Below are positions 1-6,911 of a stretch of DNA of 64,000 nt, in pieces; the first letter of the stretch is position 1; each line of letters starts with the position of its first letter. The DNA comes from Victivallales bacterium (GTDB lineage: Bacteria > Verrucomicrobiota > Lentisphaeria > Oligosphaerales > Oligosphaeraceae). Location: NCBI GenBank assembly GCA_017417585.1, contig JAFPYX010000012.1:1-64000 (forward strand), in the 5' to 3' direction. The position numbers and the translations under genes were made by a program. Below the pieces are notes generated by a model. It made no database searches, was not told the DNA's origin, and saw nothing but the letters and a program-made list of their open reading frames with translations.

Positions 1-1
1 C

Positions 2-493
2 TCGCTCATCCATTCCTCGCGCATCGCCGTGAAGAACCCGGAGGACTACGAGGCACGCTCCAATATCGCATGGACGGCGACCTGGGCGCTGAACACCCTC
101 ATCGCCATGGGCAAGACGACCGACTGGGAGGTCCACATGCTCGGGCAGGCCGTCGGTGCGCTGACAGACGCCACGCACGGCATGACGCTCGCCGCCGTCT
201 CCCTGCCATACTACCGCCTCATCCTGCCATGCGGCGTAAAGAAGTTCGCGCGGTTTGCGACCAATGTCTGGGGCATTTCCGCAGATGGCAAATCGGACGA
301 GCAGCTGGCCAACGAGGGCCTGATTGCCTTCGAGGCATGGATGCGCGAAATCGGCGTTTCGATGAACATCACGGAACTCGGCGCAACGAAAGAGATGCTT
401 CCCGCCATTGCAGATGCGACGTTCATCCTCGATGGCGGCTACAAGAAGCTCACGCGGGAGGAGGTGCTGGAAATCCTCCGCCAAAGCCTATAG
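2..493 (+). CDS. Iron-containing alcohol dehydrogenase, C-terminal part (5' truncated)
   Basis: This is the tail of an iron-dependent alcohol dehydrogenase, a cytoplasmic NAD(P)-linked interconversion of alcohols and aldehydes. The frame is open from base 2, so the gene enters from outside the window. The visible all-helical C-terminal domain has the family's metal-ligand region: the sequence DWEVHMLGQAVGA followed by DATHG supplies the two conserved histidines. After it comes the usual LPYYRLI helix and a C-terminus ending LTREEVLEILRQSL, typical of butanol-dehydrogenase-type members. The GTG at 29 is an internal codon, not a start. The substrate cannot be told from this fragment. The next gene, a flavodoxin-fold reductase, follows 21 bp later on the same strand. 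Confidence 0.85.
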   Translation, partial: SLIHSSRIAVKNPEDYEARSNIAWTATWALNTLIAMGKTTDWEVHMLGQAVGALTDATHGMTLAAVSLPYYRLILPCGVKKFARFATNVWGISADGKSDEQLANEGLIAFEAWMREIGVSMNITELGATKEMLPAIADATFILDGGYKKLTREEVLEILRQSL

Positions 494-514
494 AAAACCA
501 ACCCCGGATAATCC

Positions 515-1138
515 ATGAAGACACTCTTGATCAACGGTAGCCCGCATGAACACGGAAACACCGCGCGGGCGTTGTCGGAAATCGCGAAGACGCTGGAGGC
601 CGAAGGCATCGAGGCCGAGCAGGTCTGGATTGGCAACCAGCCAGTCCGGGGATGCGCCGCCTGCAACGCCTGCCGCACAAGCACCCTGGGCAAATGCGCC
701 TTTGGCGACGATGTGTGCAACCGCATCATCGAGAAGCTGCAGGGCGCCGACGCCATTGTCATCGGCTCGCCAACCTACTACGGGCAGCCGTCAGGCCAGC
801 TTCTGGCGGTGTGGCAGCGCATCTGCTATGCGGGCGGCGAATACGTCGCCGGCAAACCGGCCGCCAGCGTCGCGGTATGCCGCCGAGGCGGCTCCACGGC
901 GGCTTTCCAGTGCATGAACATGCCCTTCGAAATGCTCAACTGCCTGGTCGTGGGTTCGCAATATTGGAATGTCGCCTTCGGGCGGACGCCAGGCGAAGCC
1001 CAGCAGGATGCCGAGGGGATGCAGACCATGCGAACCCTGGCGCGAAACATGGCCTGGGTGCTTGGAAACCTCCACCGGGACGGCGCGGCGCCGCGCCCCG
1101 TTCCGGAAGAGTGGGCGCCGATGCATTTCATTCGGTGA
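515..1138 (+). CDS. Flavodoxin-fold NAD(P)H-dependent FMN oxidoreductase
   Basis: The 207-residue protein begins with the FMN-binding signature of the NADPH-dependent FMN reductase/iron-sulfur flavoprotein family (MKTLLINGSPHEHGNTARAL) and continues with a cysteine cluster, GCAACNACRTSTLGKC, at about residues 46-61. The SPTYYGQPSG loop at about 90 is the second flavin-contact region. Such proteins reduce flavins, quinones or small molecules in the cytoplasm. The cysteine spacing is of the CxxCxxC kind seen in Isf-like flavoproteins, so it may carry a metal centre. It lies 21 bp after the alcohol dehydrogenase and may be co-transcribed with it. No strong Shine-Dalgarno precedes the ATG. The exact substrate is unknown. 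Confidence 0.85.
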   Translation: MKTLLINGSPHEHGNTARALSEIAKTLEAEGIEAEQVWIGNQPVRGCAACNACRTSTLGKCAFGDDVCNRIIEKLQGADAIVIGSPTYYGQPSGQLLAVWQRICYAGGEYVAGKPAASVAVCRRGGSTAAFQCMNMPFEMLNCLVVGSQYWNVAFGRTPGEAQQDAEGMQTMRTLARNMAWVLGNLHRDGAAPRPVPEEWAPMHFIR

Positions 1139-1298
1139 AAAAAGGGAATCATATCGTTAAGTTGGGGGACAACTCCCGGAGGCAAAATGGGAGGGACGCG
1201 CCCCCCTGCACCCCTTGGCAAGGGCAATCCAACTCAACGACATAATTCCCAAATTAACACCTGATTCCGTGTGTTATCACCATGGTGACGGGACGTCA

Positions 1299-1406
1299 CC
1301 ACAACACATTCCGTCGGCGGGGCGCCGACGCTACATGCTTCACGCAATTCACGGATCAGATAGCAATAAGAAACCACAGCGCACAATTGTCAACGGCGTG
1401 TTGTGG
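1299..1406. other. Intergenic stretch with nested inverted repeats
   Basis: Between two convergent genes (1139-1417) there is no credible ORF. The outer arms CCACAACAC (1299-1307) and GTGTTGTGG (1398-1406) are perfectly complementary. Just upstream, GGTGAC and GTCACC (1284-1299) form a small hairpin. Inside lies the 26-nt hairpin repeat listed separately. The region may serve as a two-sided terminator or processed RNA, but there is no T-run. Confidence 0.4.
1311..1336 (+). repeat. 26-nt hairpin repeat, copy 1
   Basis: The arms CGTCGGCG (1312-1319) and CGCCGACG (1323-1330) pair perfectly around GGG and are followed by CTACAT. A second copy with two substitutions lies at 38355-38380, where the stem survives through G-U pairs. 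This resembles REP-type intergenic palindromes. Confidence 0.6.
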
Positions 1407-1417
1407 TTTGCATCCAA

Positions 1418-1936
1418 CTATTTCGCGGCCTTCGACTTCCAGCCGTCATAGGCCTTCGCGCCTTTGGAGGTGACCTCGCCGCGTGCGCCGGTCGAGACCA
1501 CCTTGCCGTTTTTGTCGATGACGATCAACATGGGGATGCCGCTCACATTATACTCCTTGGCGAGCTTCTCCCTGAAATCGCTGCCATACGGCACCGCCAG
1601 CCAGGGCATATTCGCCTCGGTCATGTACTTGGACATGTCTTTCTCGGTATTGTCAAAGCTGACGAAGACGATCTGGAAGGACTTCTTGTCCTTCTTGCAT
1701 TCGTTGTAGAATTTCACCAGCATGGGGGTGAACTGGCGGCATGGCGGGCACCAGTGCGCCGAGAAGTAGATCCCGATCAGCTCGACGCCCTTCAGGGCCT
1801 TCGCCGTCTCCACTGTCTTGCCCTTCGCATCGACCAGCGACGTGCCGAACTTGCCCTGCGCCCAGTCCGCCGCCCGCGCCGACAGCATCCCCGCACACAA
1901 CAGCATCATTCCCATCCACGCAATCTTACGCATCAT
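1418..1936 (-). CDS. Secreted thioredoxin-like protein (nucleoredoxin/tryparedoxin type)
   Basis: The 172-residue protein has an N-terminal signal peptide (hydrophobic core at about 4-20, likely cut near ARAA) and a thioredoxin fold with the redox motif WCPPC at residues 62-66, in the context YFSAHWCPPCRQFTP. That longer context is typical of nucleoredoxin/tryparedoxin-like proteins. The cis-proline loop VSGIPMLIV near 133 is intact. It probably reduces disulfides or handles peroxide outside the cytoplasmic membrane. AAGGAGG sits about 8 bases before the first of two ATGs, fixing the start. It is preceded on the same strand by the HIRAN gene unit, but its own RBS and signal peptide suggest a separate role. 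Confidence 0.88.
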   Translation of the reverse strand: MMRKIAWMGMMLLCAGMLSARAADWAQGKFGTSLVDAKGKTVETAKALKGVELIGIYFSAHWCPPCRQFTPMLVKFYNECKKDKKSFQIVFVSFDNTEKDMSKYMTEANMPWLAVPYGSDFREKLAKEYNVSGIPMLIVIDKNGKVVSTGARGEVTSKGAKAYDGWKSKAAK

Positions 1937-2004
1937 GTTGGTTTCCTCCTTCGTTTTTGAAATTCACTCTGAAACACTTGAAACTGCAAAAAAAACGTTA
2001 CCCT

Positions 2005-2439
2005 TTAGACGTCCTTCAGGAAAACCTTGATGACAATCTTGACCCAGTCACCGATCAGTTCCTTGGACTGCACCTGCCCGAAGACCAGCTTTCCGCCATC
2101 CATCAGGCGTGCCAGGACCTCGTTCTTCTCGCGCGGGACGTACCCAATCCGCTCATCCTGCTCGTTCAGGATCTGGATGGCCAGGCTGTCGAACTTGTTG
2201 TCGGCTTCGCGCATGAATTTCAGGATGCTTCCCTCCGCCAGCAAGGCGGTCTTCTGGTCGATGTCCTCCACATGCGTCGTGCCGGCAATGCGGCATTCGA
2301 TCAGGAAGATCTCGCGCACAAAGGGCATCGGGACGGTCAGCCCGCCGCCTTCACGCTTTATGGCGATTGCAAGCCCATGGAGTTCGTCGGCGCTGACTGG
2401 CACCAATCCCCCGCCTGTTGCGCCCGGCACGTCAGCCAT
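2005..2439 (-). CDS. HIRAN-domain protein
   Basis: The 144-residue protein carries a HIRAN domain over about residues 45-140: FLIECRIAGTTHV, READNKFDSLAIQIL and DERIGYVPREKNEVLARLMDGG match the family's pattern of a beta barrel with a conserved glycine-tyrosine-proline strand. HIRAN domains are known from helicases such as HLTF, where they bind 3' DNA ends, and also occur as small stand-alone bacterial proteins whose role is less clear. The gene starts inside the end of the J-domain gene (8-bp overlap, ATGGCTGA), so the two are probably translationally coupled. It is the last gene of a four-gene minus-strand unit. Confidence 0.85.
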   Translation of the reverse strand: MADVPGATGGGLVPVSADELHGLAIAIKREGGGLTVPMPFVREIFLIECRIAGTTHVEDIDQKTALLAEGSILKFMREADNKFDSLAIQILNEQDERIGYVPREKNEVLARLMDGGKLVFGQVQSKELIGDWVKIVIKVFLKDV

Positions 2440-3274
2440 TGCCCTGCCCTCCCCGGCTCCGGCGAAGTTTCTGCACCATCGCGGTCACCTCCTCCAGACG
2501 CGCCAGCAAATCCCCAATCTGCTGGTCCAGCAGACGACGACGCTCGGAGACCGCCTCGGGATTCGCCAGAAGTTCCTTCTCCGTGAAGGGGAATTGCGTC
2601 TGTATGGCCGCGATGCGTTCTTTGAGATCGGCGATCTTGCCCTCGAGCTTGACGATGCGCTGCTGGAGGACCTCCAGCGGATCCATCGTCTTCGTGGATG
2701 CGCGCTGTCCTGCCAGAATCTCCTCTGCCATGTCCTCGACAAGCCGCAGCTCCTGCAGGTCGTTTGCCTTGTAGGCGTCCATCGCCCGCCGCCACAGTTC
2801 CTCGGCAATCGGCGGCAGGTCGGCGTTGAGATCGGGATGCAGGCGCTTGGCCAGCTCGCGGAAGATCCGCTTGATTTCCTTGACCTCGGCGACCGTGAGC
2901 TTTTTTCCGCCCAGAAAGTCCTGTGCCTGGCGCAACTTGCTGTGCAGTTGTTCCACTTGCTCCCGGAACTGCTGGAACTCCTCGGCGAGCTGCTCTTCGA
3001 CCTCGTCGTCATCCAGTATAACCCCGTGGCTGGCGGCCGCCTGCCGGATGGAGAACTCGCGCCTCATGCGCTGAATCGCCAGTTTCAGCTCAAAAATTCT
3101 GGTCTCCTTGTGCCCGAAGGCCAGCTGGTATTCCGCCTCCAGCGCCTTTGTGTACGGCCCGTTCAGCTCGGCGTACTCCATCACCAGCTTCGTGTAGTTC
3201 TCCGCCAGCTCCGCAAGACGCGCCTCCGCGTCCTTCTGCCCAGGCTCCGGAAGTTCCTTCGTGAAATAGACCAT
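2432..3274 (-). CDS. J-domain (DnaJ-like) protein with coiled-coil flanks
   Basis: The 280-residue protein has a helical, coiled-coil-prone N-terminal half and a J-domain-like helix pair at about 125-180, with the diagnostic HPD tripeptide at residues 146-148 (FRELAKRLHPDLN). J domains recruit and stimulate Hsp70/DnaK. No zinc-finger or substrate-binding DnaJ domains follow; instead there is a second coiled coil to the C-terminus. The start at 3274 is chosen because AAGGAGAAGGAAG lies directly before this ATG. A longer frame to 3412 exists but its extra 46 residues look non-coding. It overlaps the HIRAN gene by 8 bp. The function of the pair is unknown. Confidence 0.75.
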   Translation of the reverse strand: MVYFTKELPEPGQKDAEARLAELAENYTKLVMEYAELNGPYTKALEAEYQLAFGHKETRIFELKLAIQRMRREFSIRQAAASHGVILDDDEVEEQLAEEFQQFREQVEQLHSKLRQAQDFLGGKKLTVAEVKEIKRIFRELAKRLHPDLNADLPPIAEELWRRAMDAYKANDLQELRLVEDMAEEILAGQRASTKTMDPLEVLQQRIVKLEGKIADLKERIAAIQTQFPFTEKELLANPEAVSERRRLLDQQIGDLLARLEEVTAMVQKLRRSRGGQGNG

Positions 3275-3369
3275 CTTCCTTCTCCTTGTCGCCAAACCGG
3301 CAATCAGCCCCCCCTGCGTGAACAGTGCGAAGCCCCTGACGATCGCGGCTTTTCCCTTCCTTGAAAACA

Positions 3370-3408
3370 CAAGCGCCCGCCTGGGGTTACGACCAGACAA
3401 GGCGCTTG
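3370..3408 (-). other. Possible hairpin between coiled-coil and J-domain genes
   Basis: CAAGCGCC (3370-3377) and GGCGCTTG (3401-3408) are complementary with a 23-nt loop, followed on the minus strand by TGTTTT. It lies in the 174-bp gap inside the four-gene unit and might attenuate transcription, but the loop is long and the T-run weak. Confidence 0.3.
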
Positions 3409-3448
3409 ACACGCAAAATGCAAACGATTCGCGCGAACCGGGGGATGC

Positions 3449-4813
3449 CTACTTGGCGGGTTTGGGAATCGTCGGCGTCTGCAGCTGCTCGGGCGTGTAG
3501 ATGGAGAAGAGCAGCTCGCGGATGAAGGCCAGCATGAAGAGCCGCGCCTCCAGGGACCCCTGGACGCTTTCAAAACTGTCCTTGACCTCATTCCAGAAGC
3601 CCTCCATGTCGCCCTGGCTGACCTCCAGCGTGCTGGAGTTGGCGATCTTGTGAATCAGCTCCGTTTCGCGGGCGGTGAAGTCGCCCCAGAATTTCGGGAG
3701 CACCTCCTCCAGCTTTCCGGTGGCGTCCTGATCGTAGTTGATTTTCTTGATAATCCGTCCGAAGCCGGCCTTCATCGTTGGGTTGGTCAGCTTGAGCTGG
3801 GAGCCCAGGCTCCGCCAGTCGATGCGGTCCAGCATCAAATCCACGAATTTCTGGTAGGAGCGCAGTTCCTCGACGGCCTTGGCCTTGTCGGCATTGGCGG
3901 CTTCCGCCTTGCTGTCCACCGCCTTGGCGTCCGCCACGATCTGGCGATTTGCCAGCAGCTGATCCTGGTATTTGTTCTGCCAGGCATTCAGTTCGGCTTT
4001 GTTCTTCTCCAGTTCCGCCTGCAGGCGGCTCACTTGCCGCTCGGCATTCTCGCTGGCTTCCTGGGCGCGCTTCTGCGCGGCCTCGCCGGTTTCGGCCAGC
4101 TTCGCGGCCAGTCGCCTGGTCTCGGCGGAGGCGCTGGTGAATTTCTGGGTCGCGGTTTCCAGCTCCGCCTTCATGGCGCGCTGCTGTTTCTTGAGTTCCT
4201 GGACCTCGGAGACGCTGGCCTGCAGCTGTGCGCGCACTCGCTCCACATCCGCCGTCGCGTCGGCGGCCTTCTTGTTCGCGGCGGCCAGCTGCGCCTCCAG
4301 CTCCGTCAGCTTCTCCTGGAGCTCTGCGGCGCCTTCCTGGTTGTTCAAGATCTTCTCGGCCTGCTCGGCGGTGAATTTCAAAGGGGCGAAGGCCAGGAGG
4401 AGCTTCCAGGCCTTATTCTCTTTCAGGTCATAGAACTCGTTGAACTTCTCGTCGGAAAGCACATAGTCCTCTTCCGTGAGCTTGTGCTCCGTGCGATAGG
4501 CCTTGTATTCCTCGGAGTGGAAATAATTCTCCAGTGCCTCATGGAGCTGTTCGTGAACCGGATACCAGGCCCCGAAGAGCGGCTGGCAGGCCGTCTCGGA
4601 AAAATCGTTTTTGGAGGCCTCGTTGACGACCAGTTTTTCAAGCCTCGGCCGCTGGTTGGGGTCGATGCGGTGTCCGCCAAGGGTGCAAATCTTCTGCAGC
4701 TGTGCGTTTTCGTTGATGTATCGGCTGAGGGTGCGCCACGGCAATTCCCCGACCATCATGGCAAAGAGGTCGGGAATCTTCACACCCTGGATTTTCTCGT
4801 TGTTGCCAAGCAT
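3449..4813 (-). CDS. Long coiled-coil protein of unknown function
   Basis: I do not recognise a family. The 454-residue protein has three parts: a helical head (about 1-150) with the pattern LPWRTLSRYINEN and many aromatic residues, a long Ala/Glu/Lys-rich coiled coil (about 158-320), and a conserved-looking helical tail (about 325-440) starting RIDWRSLGSQLKLTNPTMKAGFG. There is no signal peptide, membrane span or nucleotide-binding motif, so it should be cytoplasmic and elongated. It begins 7 bp after the stop of the small Q-rich gene and precedes the J-domain and HIRAN genes. The architecture suggests a scaffold or tether rather than an enzyme, but that is inference. Confidence 0.7.
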   Translation of the reverse strand: MLGNNEKIQGVKIPDLFAMMVGELPWRTLSRYINENAQLQKICTLGGHRIDPNQRPRLEKLVVNEASKNDFSETACQPLFGAWYPVHEQLHEALENYFHSEEYKAYRTEHKLTEEDYVLSDEKFNEFYDLKENKAWKLLLAFAPLKFTAEQAEKILNNQEGAAELQEKLTELEAQLAAANKKAADATADVERVRAQLQASVSEVQELKKQQRAMKAELETATQKFTSASAETRRLAAKLAETGEAAQKRAQEASENAERQVSRLQAELEKNKAELNAWQNKYQDQLLANRQIVADAKAVDSKAEAANADKAKAVEELRSYQKFVDLMLDRIDWRSLGSQLKLTNPTMKAGFGRIIKKINYDQDATGKLEEVLPKFWGDFTARETELIHKIANSSTLEVSQGDMEGFWNEVKDSFESVQGSLEARLFMLAFIRELLFSIYTPEQLQTPTIPKPAK

Positions 4814-4820
4814 CCAGGAA

Positions 4821-5183
4821 TCACTCCTTGTTGAGCATTTTTTGGGCTTCGTTGATAAAGGCTAAAATCATCTGCCGCCGCAGGGAACGGTCAATCTTCT
4901 GCATCGCCATCCGAATCTGCTCGGCCATCGCGGCCTTGTCCTCCACCAGGTAATATTCCATGGCGGAATAGCATGCCAGTTCGGCTTCGCGCCAGCGGTT
5001 CTCCTGGCAAAGCGCAATGACGGCGCTCATCTTGTCGTCCGAACTCTGCTTTTCCTCCTGCTGGCTCTCGGCAGCCTGCTGCTGTTGCTGTTGCTGACGG
5101 AGACGGCGCTTGGCCTTGCGGTCAAGCAACAGCTCGTCATCCTCATTAAAATCTTCTTCGTAACTAATGCGCTTTTTGGCCAT
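4821..5183 (-). CDS. Small charged protein with poly-Gln tract
   Basis: The 120-residue protein is unrecognised. Its N-terminal third is highly charged and contains an uninterrupted run of seven glutamines (RLRQQQQQQQAAESQQEE, residues about 28-45), followed by a helical segment MSAVIALCQENRWREAELACYSAMEYYL that resembles a TPR-like helix pair, and a basic C-terminal helix. It is the first gene of the four-gene minus-strand unit and ends 7 bp before the coiled-coil gene. Poly-Q runs are uncommon in GC-rich bacterial proteins, and the CAG/CAA mix here is mostly CAG/CAA alternating, so it is not a pure triplet microsatellite. Confidence 0.65.
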   Translation of the reverse strand: MAKKRISYEEDFNEDDELLLDRKAKRRLRQQQQQQQAAESQQEEKQSSDDKMSAVIALCQENRWREAELACYSAMEYYLVEDKAAMAEQIRMAMQKIDRSLRRQMILAFINEAQKMLNKE

Positions 5184-5329
5184 GACAGAATGCAGCGAGA
5201 AACGATATTTTCAGAACCAGTTTGCCAGAACAGTAATGGAGAACAAAAGCCGTCGGGAAAAGGGCATATATAAATAGTGGCCGAGACTGCTGCAGCATTG
5301 CCTCGCAGGGTCGGCCTGCTTTGAAAGAC

Positions 5330-5404
5330 TGGAGGCGTGGATCGGATTCGGACCGATGAATAAAGGTTTTGCAGACCTTCGCCTTACCACTTGGCTACCA
5401 CGCC
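5330..5404 (-). tRNA. tRNA-Cys (GCA)
   Basis: On the minus strand the acceptor arm GGCGTGG pairs with CCACGCC. The anticodon loop CTGCAAA carries GCA in an AAGGT/ACCTT stem, and the T arm is ATCGG-TCCGAAT-CCGAT. U73, the cysteine identity base, and an encoded CCA are present. It is 75 nt long. Confidence 0.95.
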
Positions 5405-5469
5405 TTCTTATTTGGGGAATTAGATATACTTTACACCACAAAATGAATTTTGCAATTCTTCCGCACAAA

Positions 5470-6180
5470 TTAAAATTGCGCTTCCGCCTCTTGCGGACGC
5501 GGCTCCTCCCGACGTCCCTCGACCACAATCACCGCCTCGCCCTTGGCCTTCTCGTCAAACTGCGGTGCCAGCTCGCTCAGGCGACCGCGCTTGACACGCT
5601 GGAACTGCTTGGTGAGTTCCAAACAGACGGCGGCGCGGCGGTCGCCATAGACCTCCAGCGCCTCCTGGAGCAGCTTGCCGATGCGGAAGGGCGACTCGTA
5701 GAAGATCAGCGTGTGGCGGCTCTCGGCGTCCTCCTCCAGAAAGGCACGCCGATGGCCCGGCTTCCGCGGAGGGAAGCCCTTGAAGGTGTAGCTGGAGGGC
5801 GGCAGTCCGGAGAGCAGCAGCGCCACGGTTGCCGCGCTGGCTCCGGGGATGACCTCCAGTTCATGGCCGGCCGCCAATGCCGCGACCACCGCCGGGTAGC
5901 CGGGGTCGCTGACCAGCGGATACCCCGCATCGCTGCACAGCCCCACGCGCTTGCCCTCGTCGAGCCACGCGACGATTTTCGCGGCCATCGCGTGCTCGTT
6001 GTGCTCGTGGTTCGCCACATAGAGCTTCGGGCGCTCGATGCCCAGCAAGGACACCAGGCTGCCAGTGTGGCGCGTGTCCTCGCAGCAGAGGATGTCCAGC
6101 GTAGGGAGCGTCTGCTTCAGGCGTTCCGTGGCGTCTCCAAGGTTGCCGATCGGCGTGGCGATGAGGGTCAATGTGGACAT
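5470..6180 (-). CDS. rsmI: 16S rRNA (cytidine1402-2'-O)-methyltransferase RsmI
   Basis: RsmI uses S-adenosylmethionine to methylate the 2'-OH of C1402 in the decoding centre of 16S rRNA. The 236-residue protein has all the family landmarks in order: ATPIGNLGDAT (8-18), CCEDTRHTGSL, ANHEHNEH, LCSDAGYPLVSDPGY, VIPGASAATVALLLSGLP, and FKGFPPRKPGHRR. The motif normally DAGTP reads DAGYP, a mild deviation. It is slightly short at the C-terminus compared with the E. coli enzyme. Its start overlaps the end of the membrane-protein gene by 13 bp. The tRNA-Cys gene follows downstream on the same strand. Confidence 0.93.
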   Translation of the reverse strand: MSTLTLIATPIGNLGDATERLKQTLPTLDILCCEDTRHTGSLVSLLGIERPKLYVANHEHNEHAMAAKIVAWLDEGKRVGLCSDAGYPLVSDPGYPAVVAALAAGHELEVIPGASAATVALLLSGLPPSSYTFKGFPPRKPGHRRAFLEEDAESRHTLIFYESPFRIGKLLQEALEVYGDRRAAVCLELTKQFQRVKRGRLSELAPQFDEKAKGEAVIVVEGRREEPRPQEAEAQF

Positions 6181-6860
6181 GGGCGGTTGGCCGTATGCCG
6201 GAAGAGCAGCACGGCGTGCAAGACGATGAAGAGATAAAAGCCGAGTACCAGCAACTTCTGCTGGCAGGGCCCATAGCAGAGCAGCTGCTTCTTGGCCGCC
6301 AGGTCACGCATGCCACTCAGCACCAGCATGACAATCAGCGCGACAGCACCCCAGGAGAAATTCACTGCGCGGGAAGCGAAGCGACTCGCCGGCGAAGTGA
6401 TGCACAGGGGTATCGCATGACCCAGGCCGCCCAGCGCGATGAAGGTGGAATAATTGTGCCAGTCGGGGTTGCAGTCATAGGGGATCAGCCCGATCATCGC
6501 AAGCCCCAGGCCGCCCATGAGCCCGAAGGCCGCCAGCAGGCAGGCTCGGATGCGCTGAAACCATGTGACCGCAGGACGGGTCGCAAAGTCCCACCCCCGC
6601 AGCAGGAAATATAACGCGGTGCCAAACCCGGCCACCACCAACGCCGAATTGAAGAACAGCCAGGAGGCGACGGTGTTCGGCTGACCGTCCGGCAGACGAA
6701 TCAGCCCAAGTGCGCTCAGGTACTGGTCATACCACACATACGGCTTTGCATAGGCCACCATGCTGAGCAGGAATGCCATCGGAACATAGACGCCCACGTC
6801 CAGCAACAGCCAGGCGAAGCGCCGCAGAAGCTTGTCCGATGGGGCTTTCATTTCAGGCAC
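6168..6860 (-). CDS. Polytopic membrane protein (DUF998-like)
   Basis: The 230-residue protein has about six hydrophobic helices separated by short loops, with the sequence YDQYLSALGLIRLPDGQPN after the first helix and NSALVVAGFGTALYFLLRGW in the second-third helix region. The layout (an ALG motif in the first outer loop, then an N-S pattern) resembles DUF998/Frag1-like integral membrane proteins. This assignment is tentative and no activity is known. The gene ends within the start of rsmI (13-bp overlap) and lies 51 bp downstream of pheT, so it is probably transcribed with both. Confidence 0.6.
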   Translation of the reverse strand: MPEMKAPSDKLLRRFAWLLLDVGVYVPMAFLLSMVAYAKPYVWYDQYLSALGLIRLPDGQPNTVASWLFFNSALVVAGFGTALYFLLRGWDFATRPAVTWFQRIRACLLAAFGLMGGLGLAMIGLIPYDCNPDWHNYSTFIALGGLGHAIPLCITSPASRFASRAVNFSWGAVALIVMLVLSGMRDLAAKKQLLCYGPCQQKLLVLGFYLFIVLHAVLLFRHTANRPCPH

Positions 6861-6911
6861 CTGCGTTCAAACACCATGGATGCCGTGCAGCCAGCCGAGG
6901 CCGAGTTCACG

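Noticed and set aside
3275-3412. N-terminal extension of the J-domain protein
   Set aside because: The 46 extra codons lack an RBS and look like intergenic sequence, while AAGGAGAAGGAAG immediately precedes the ATG at 3274.
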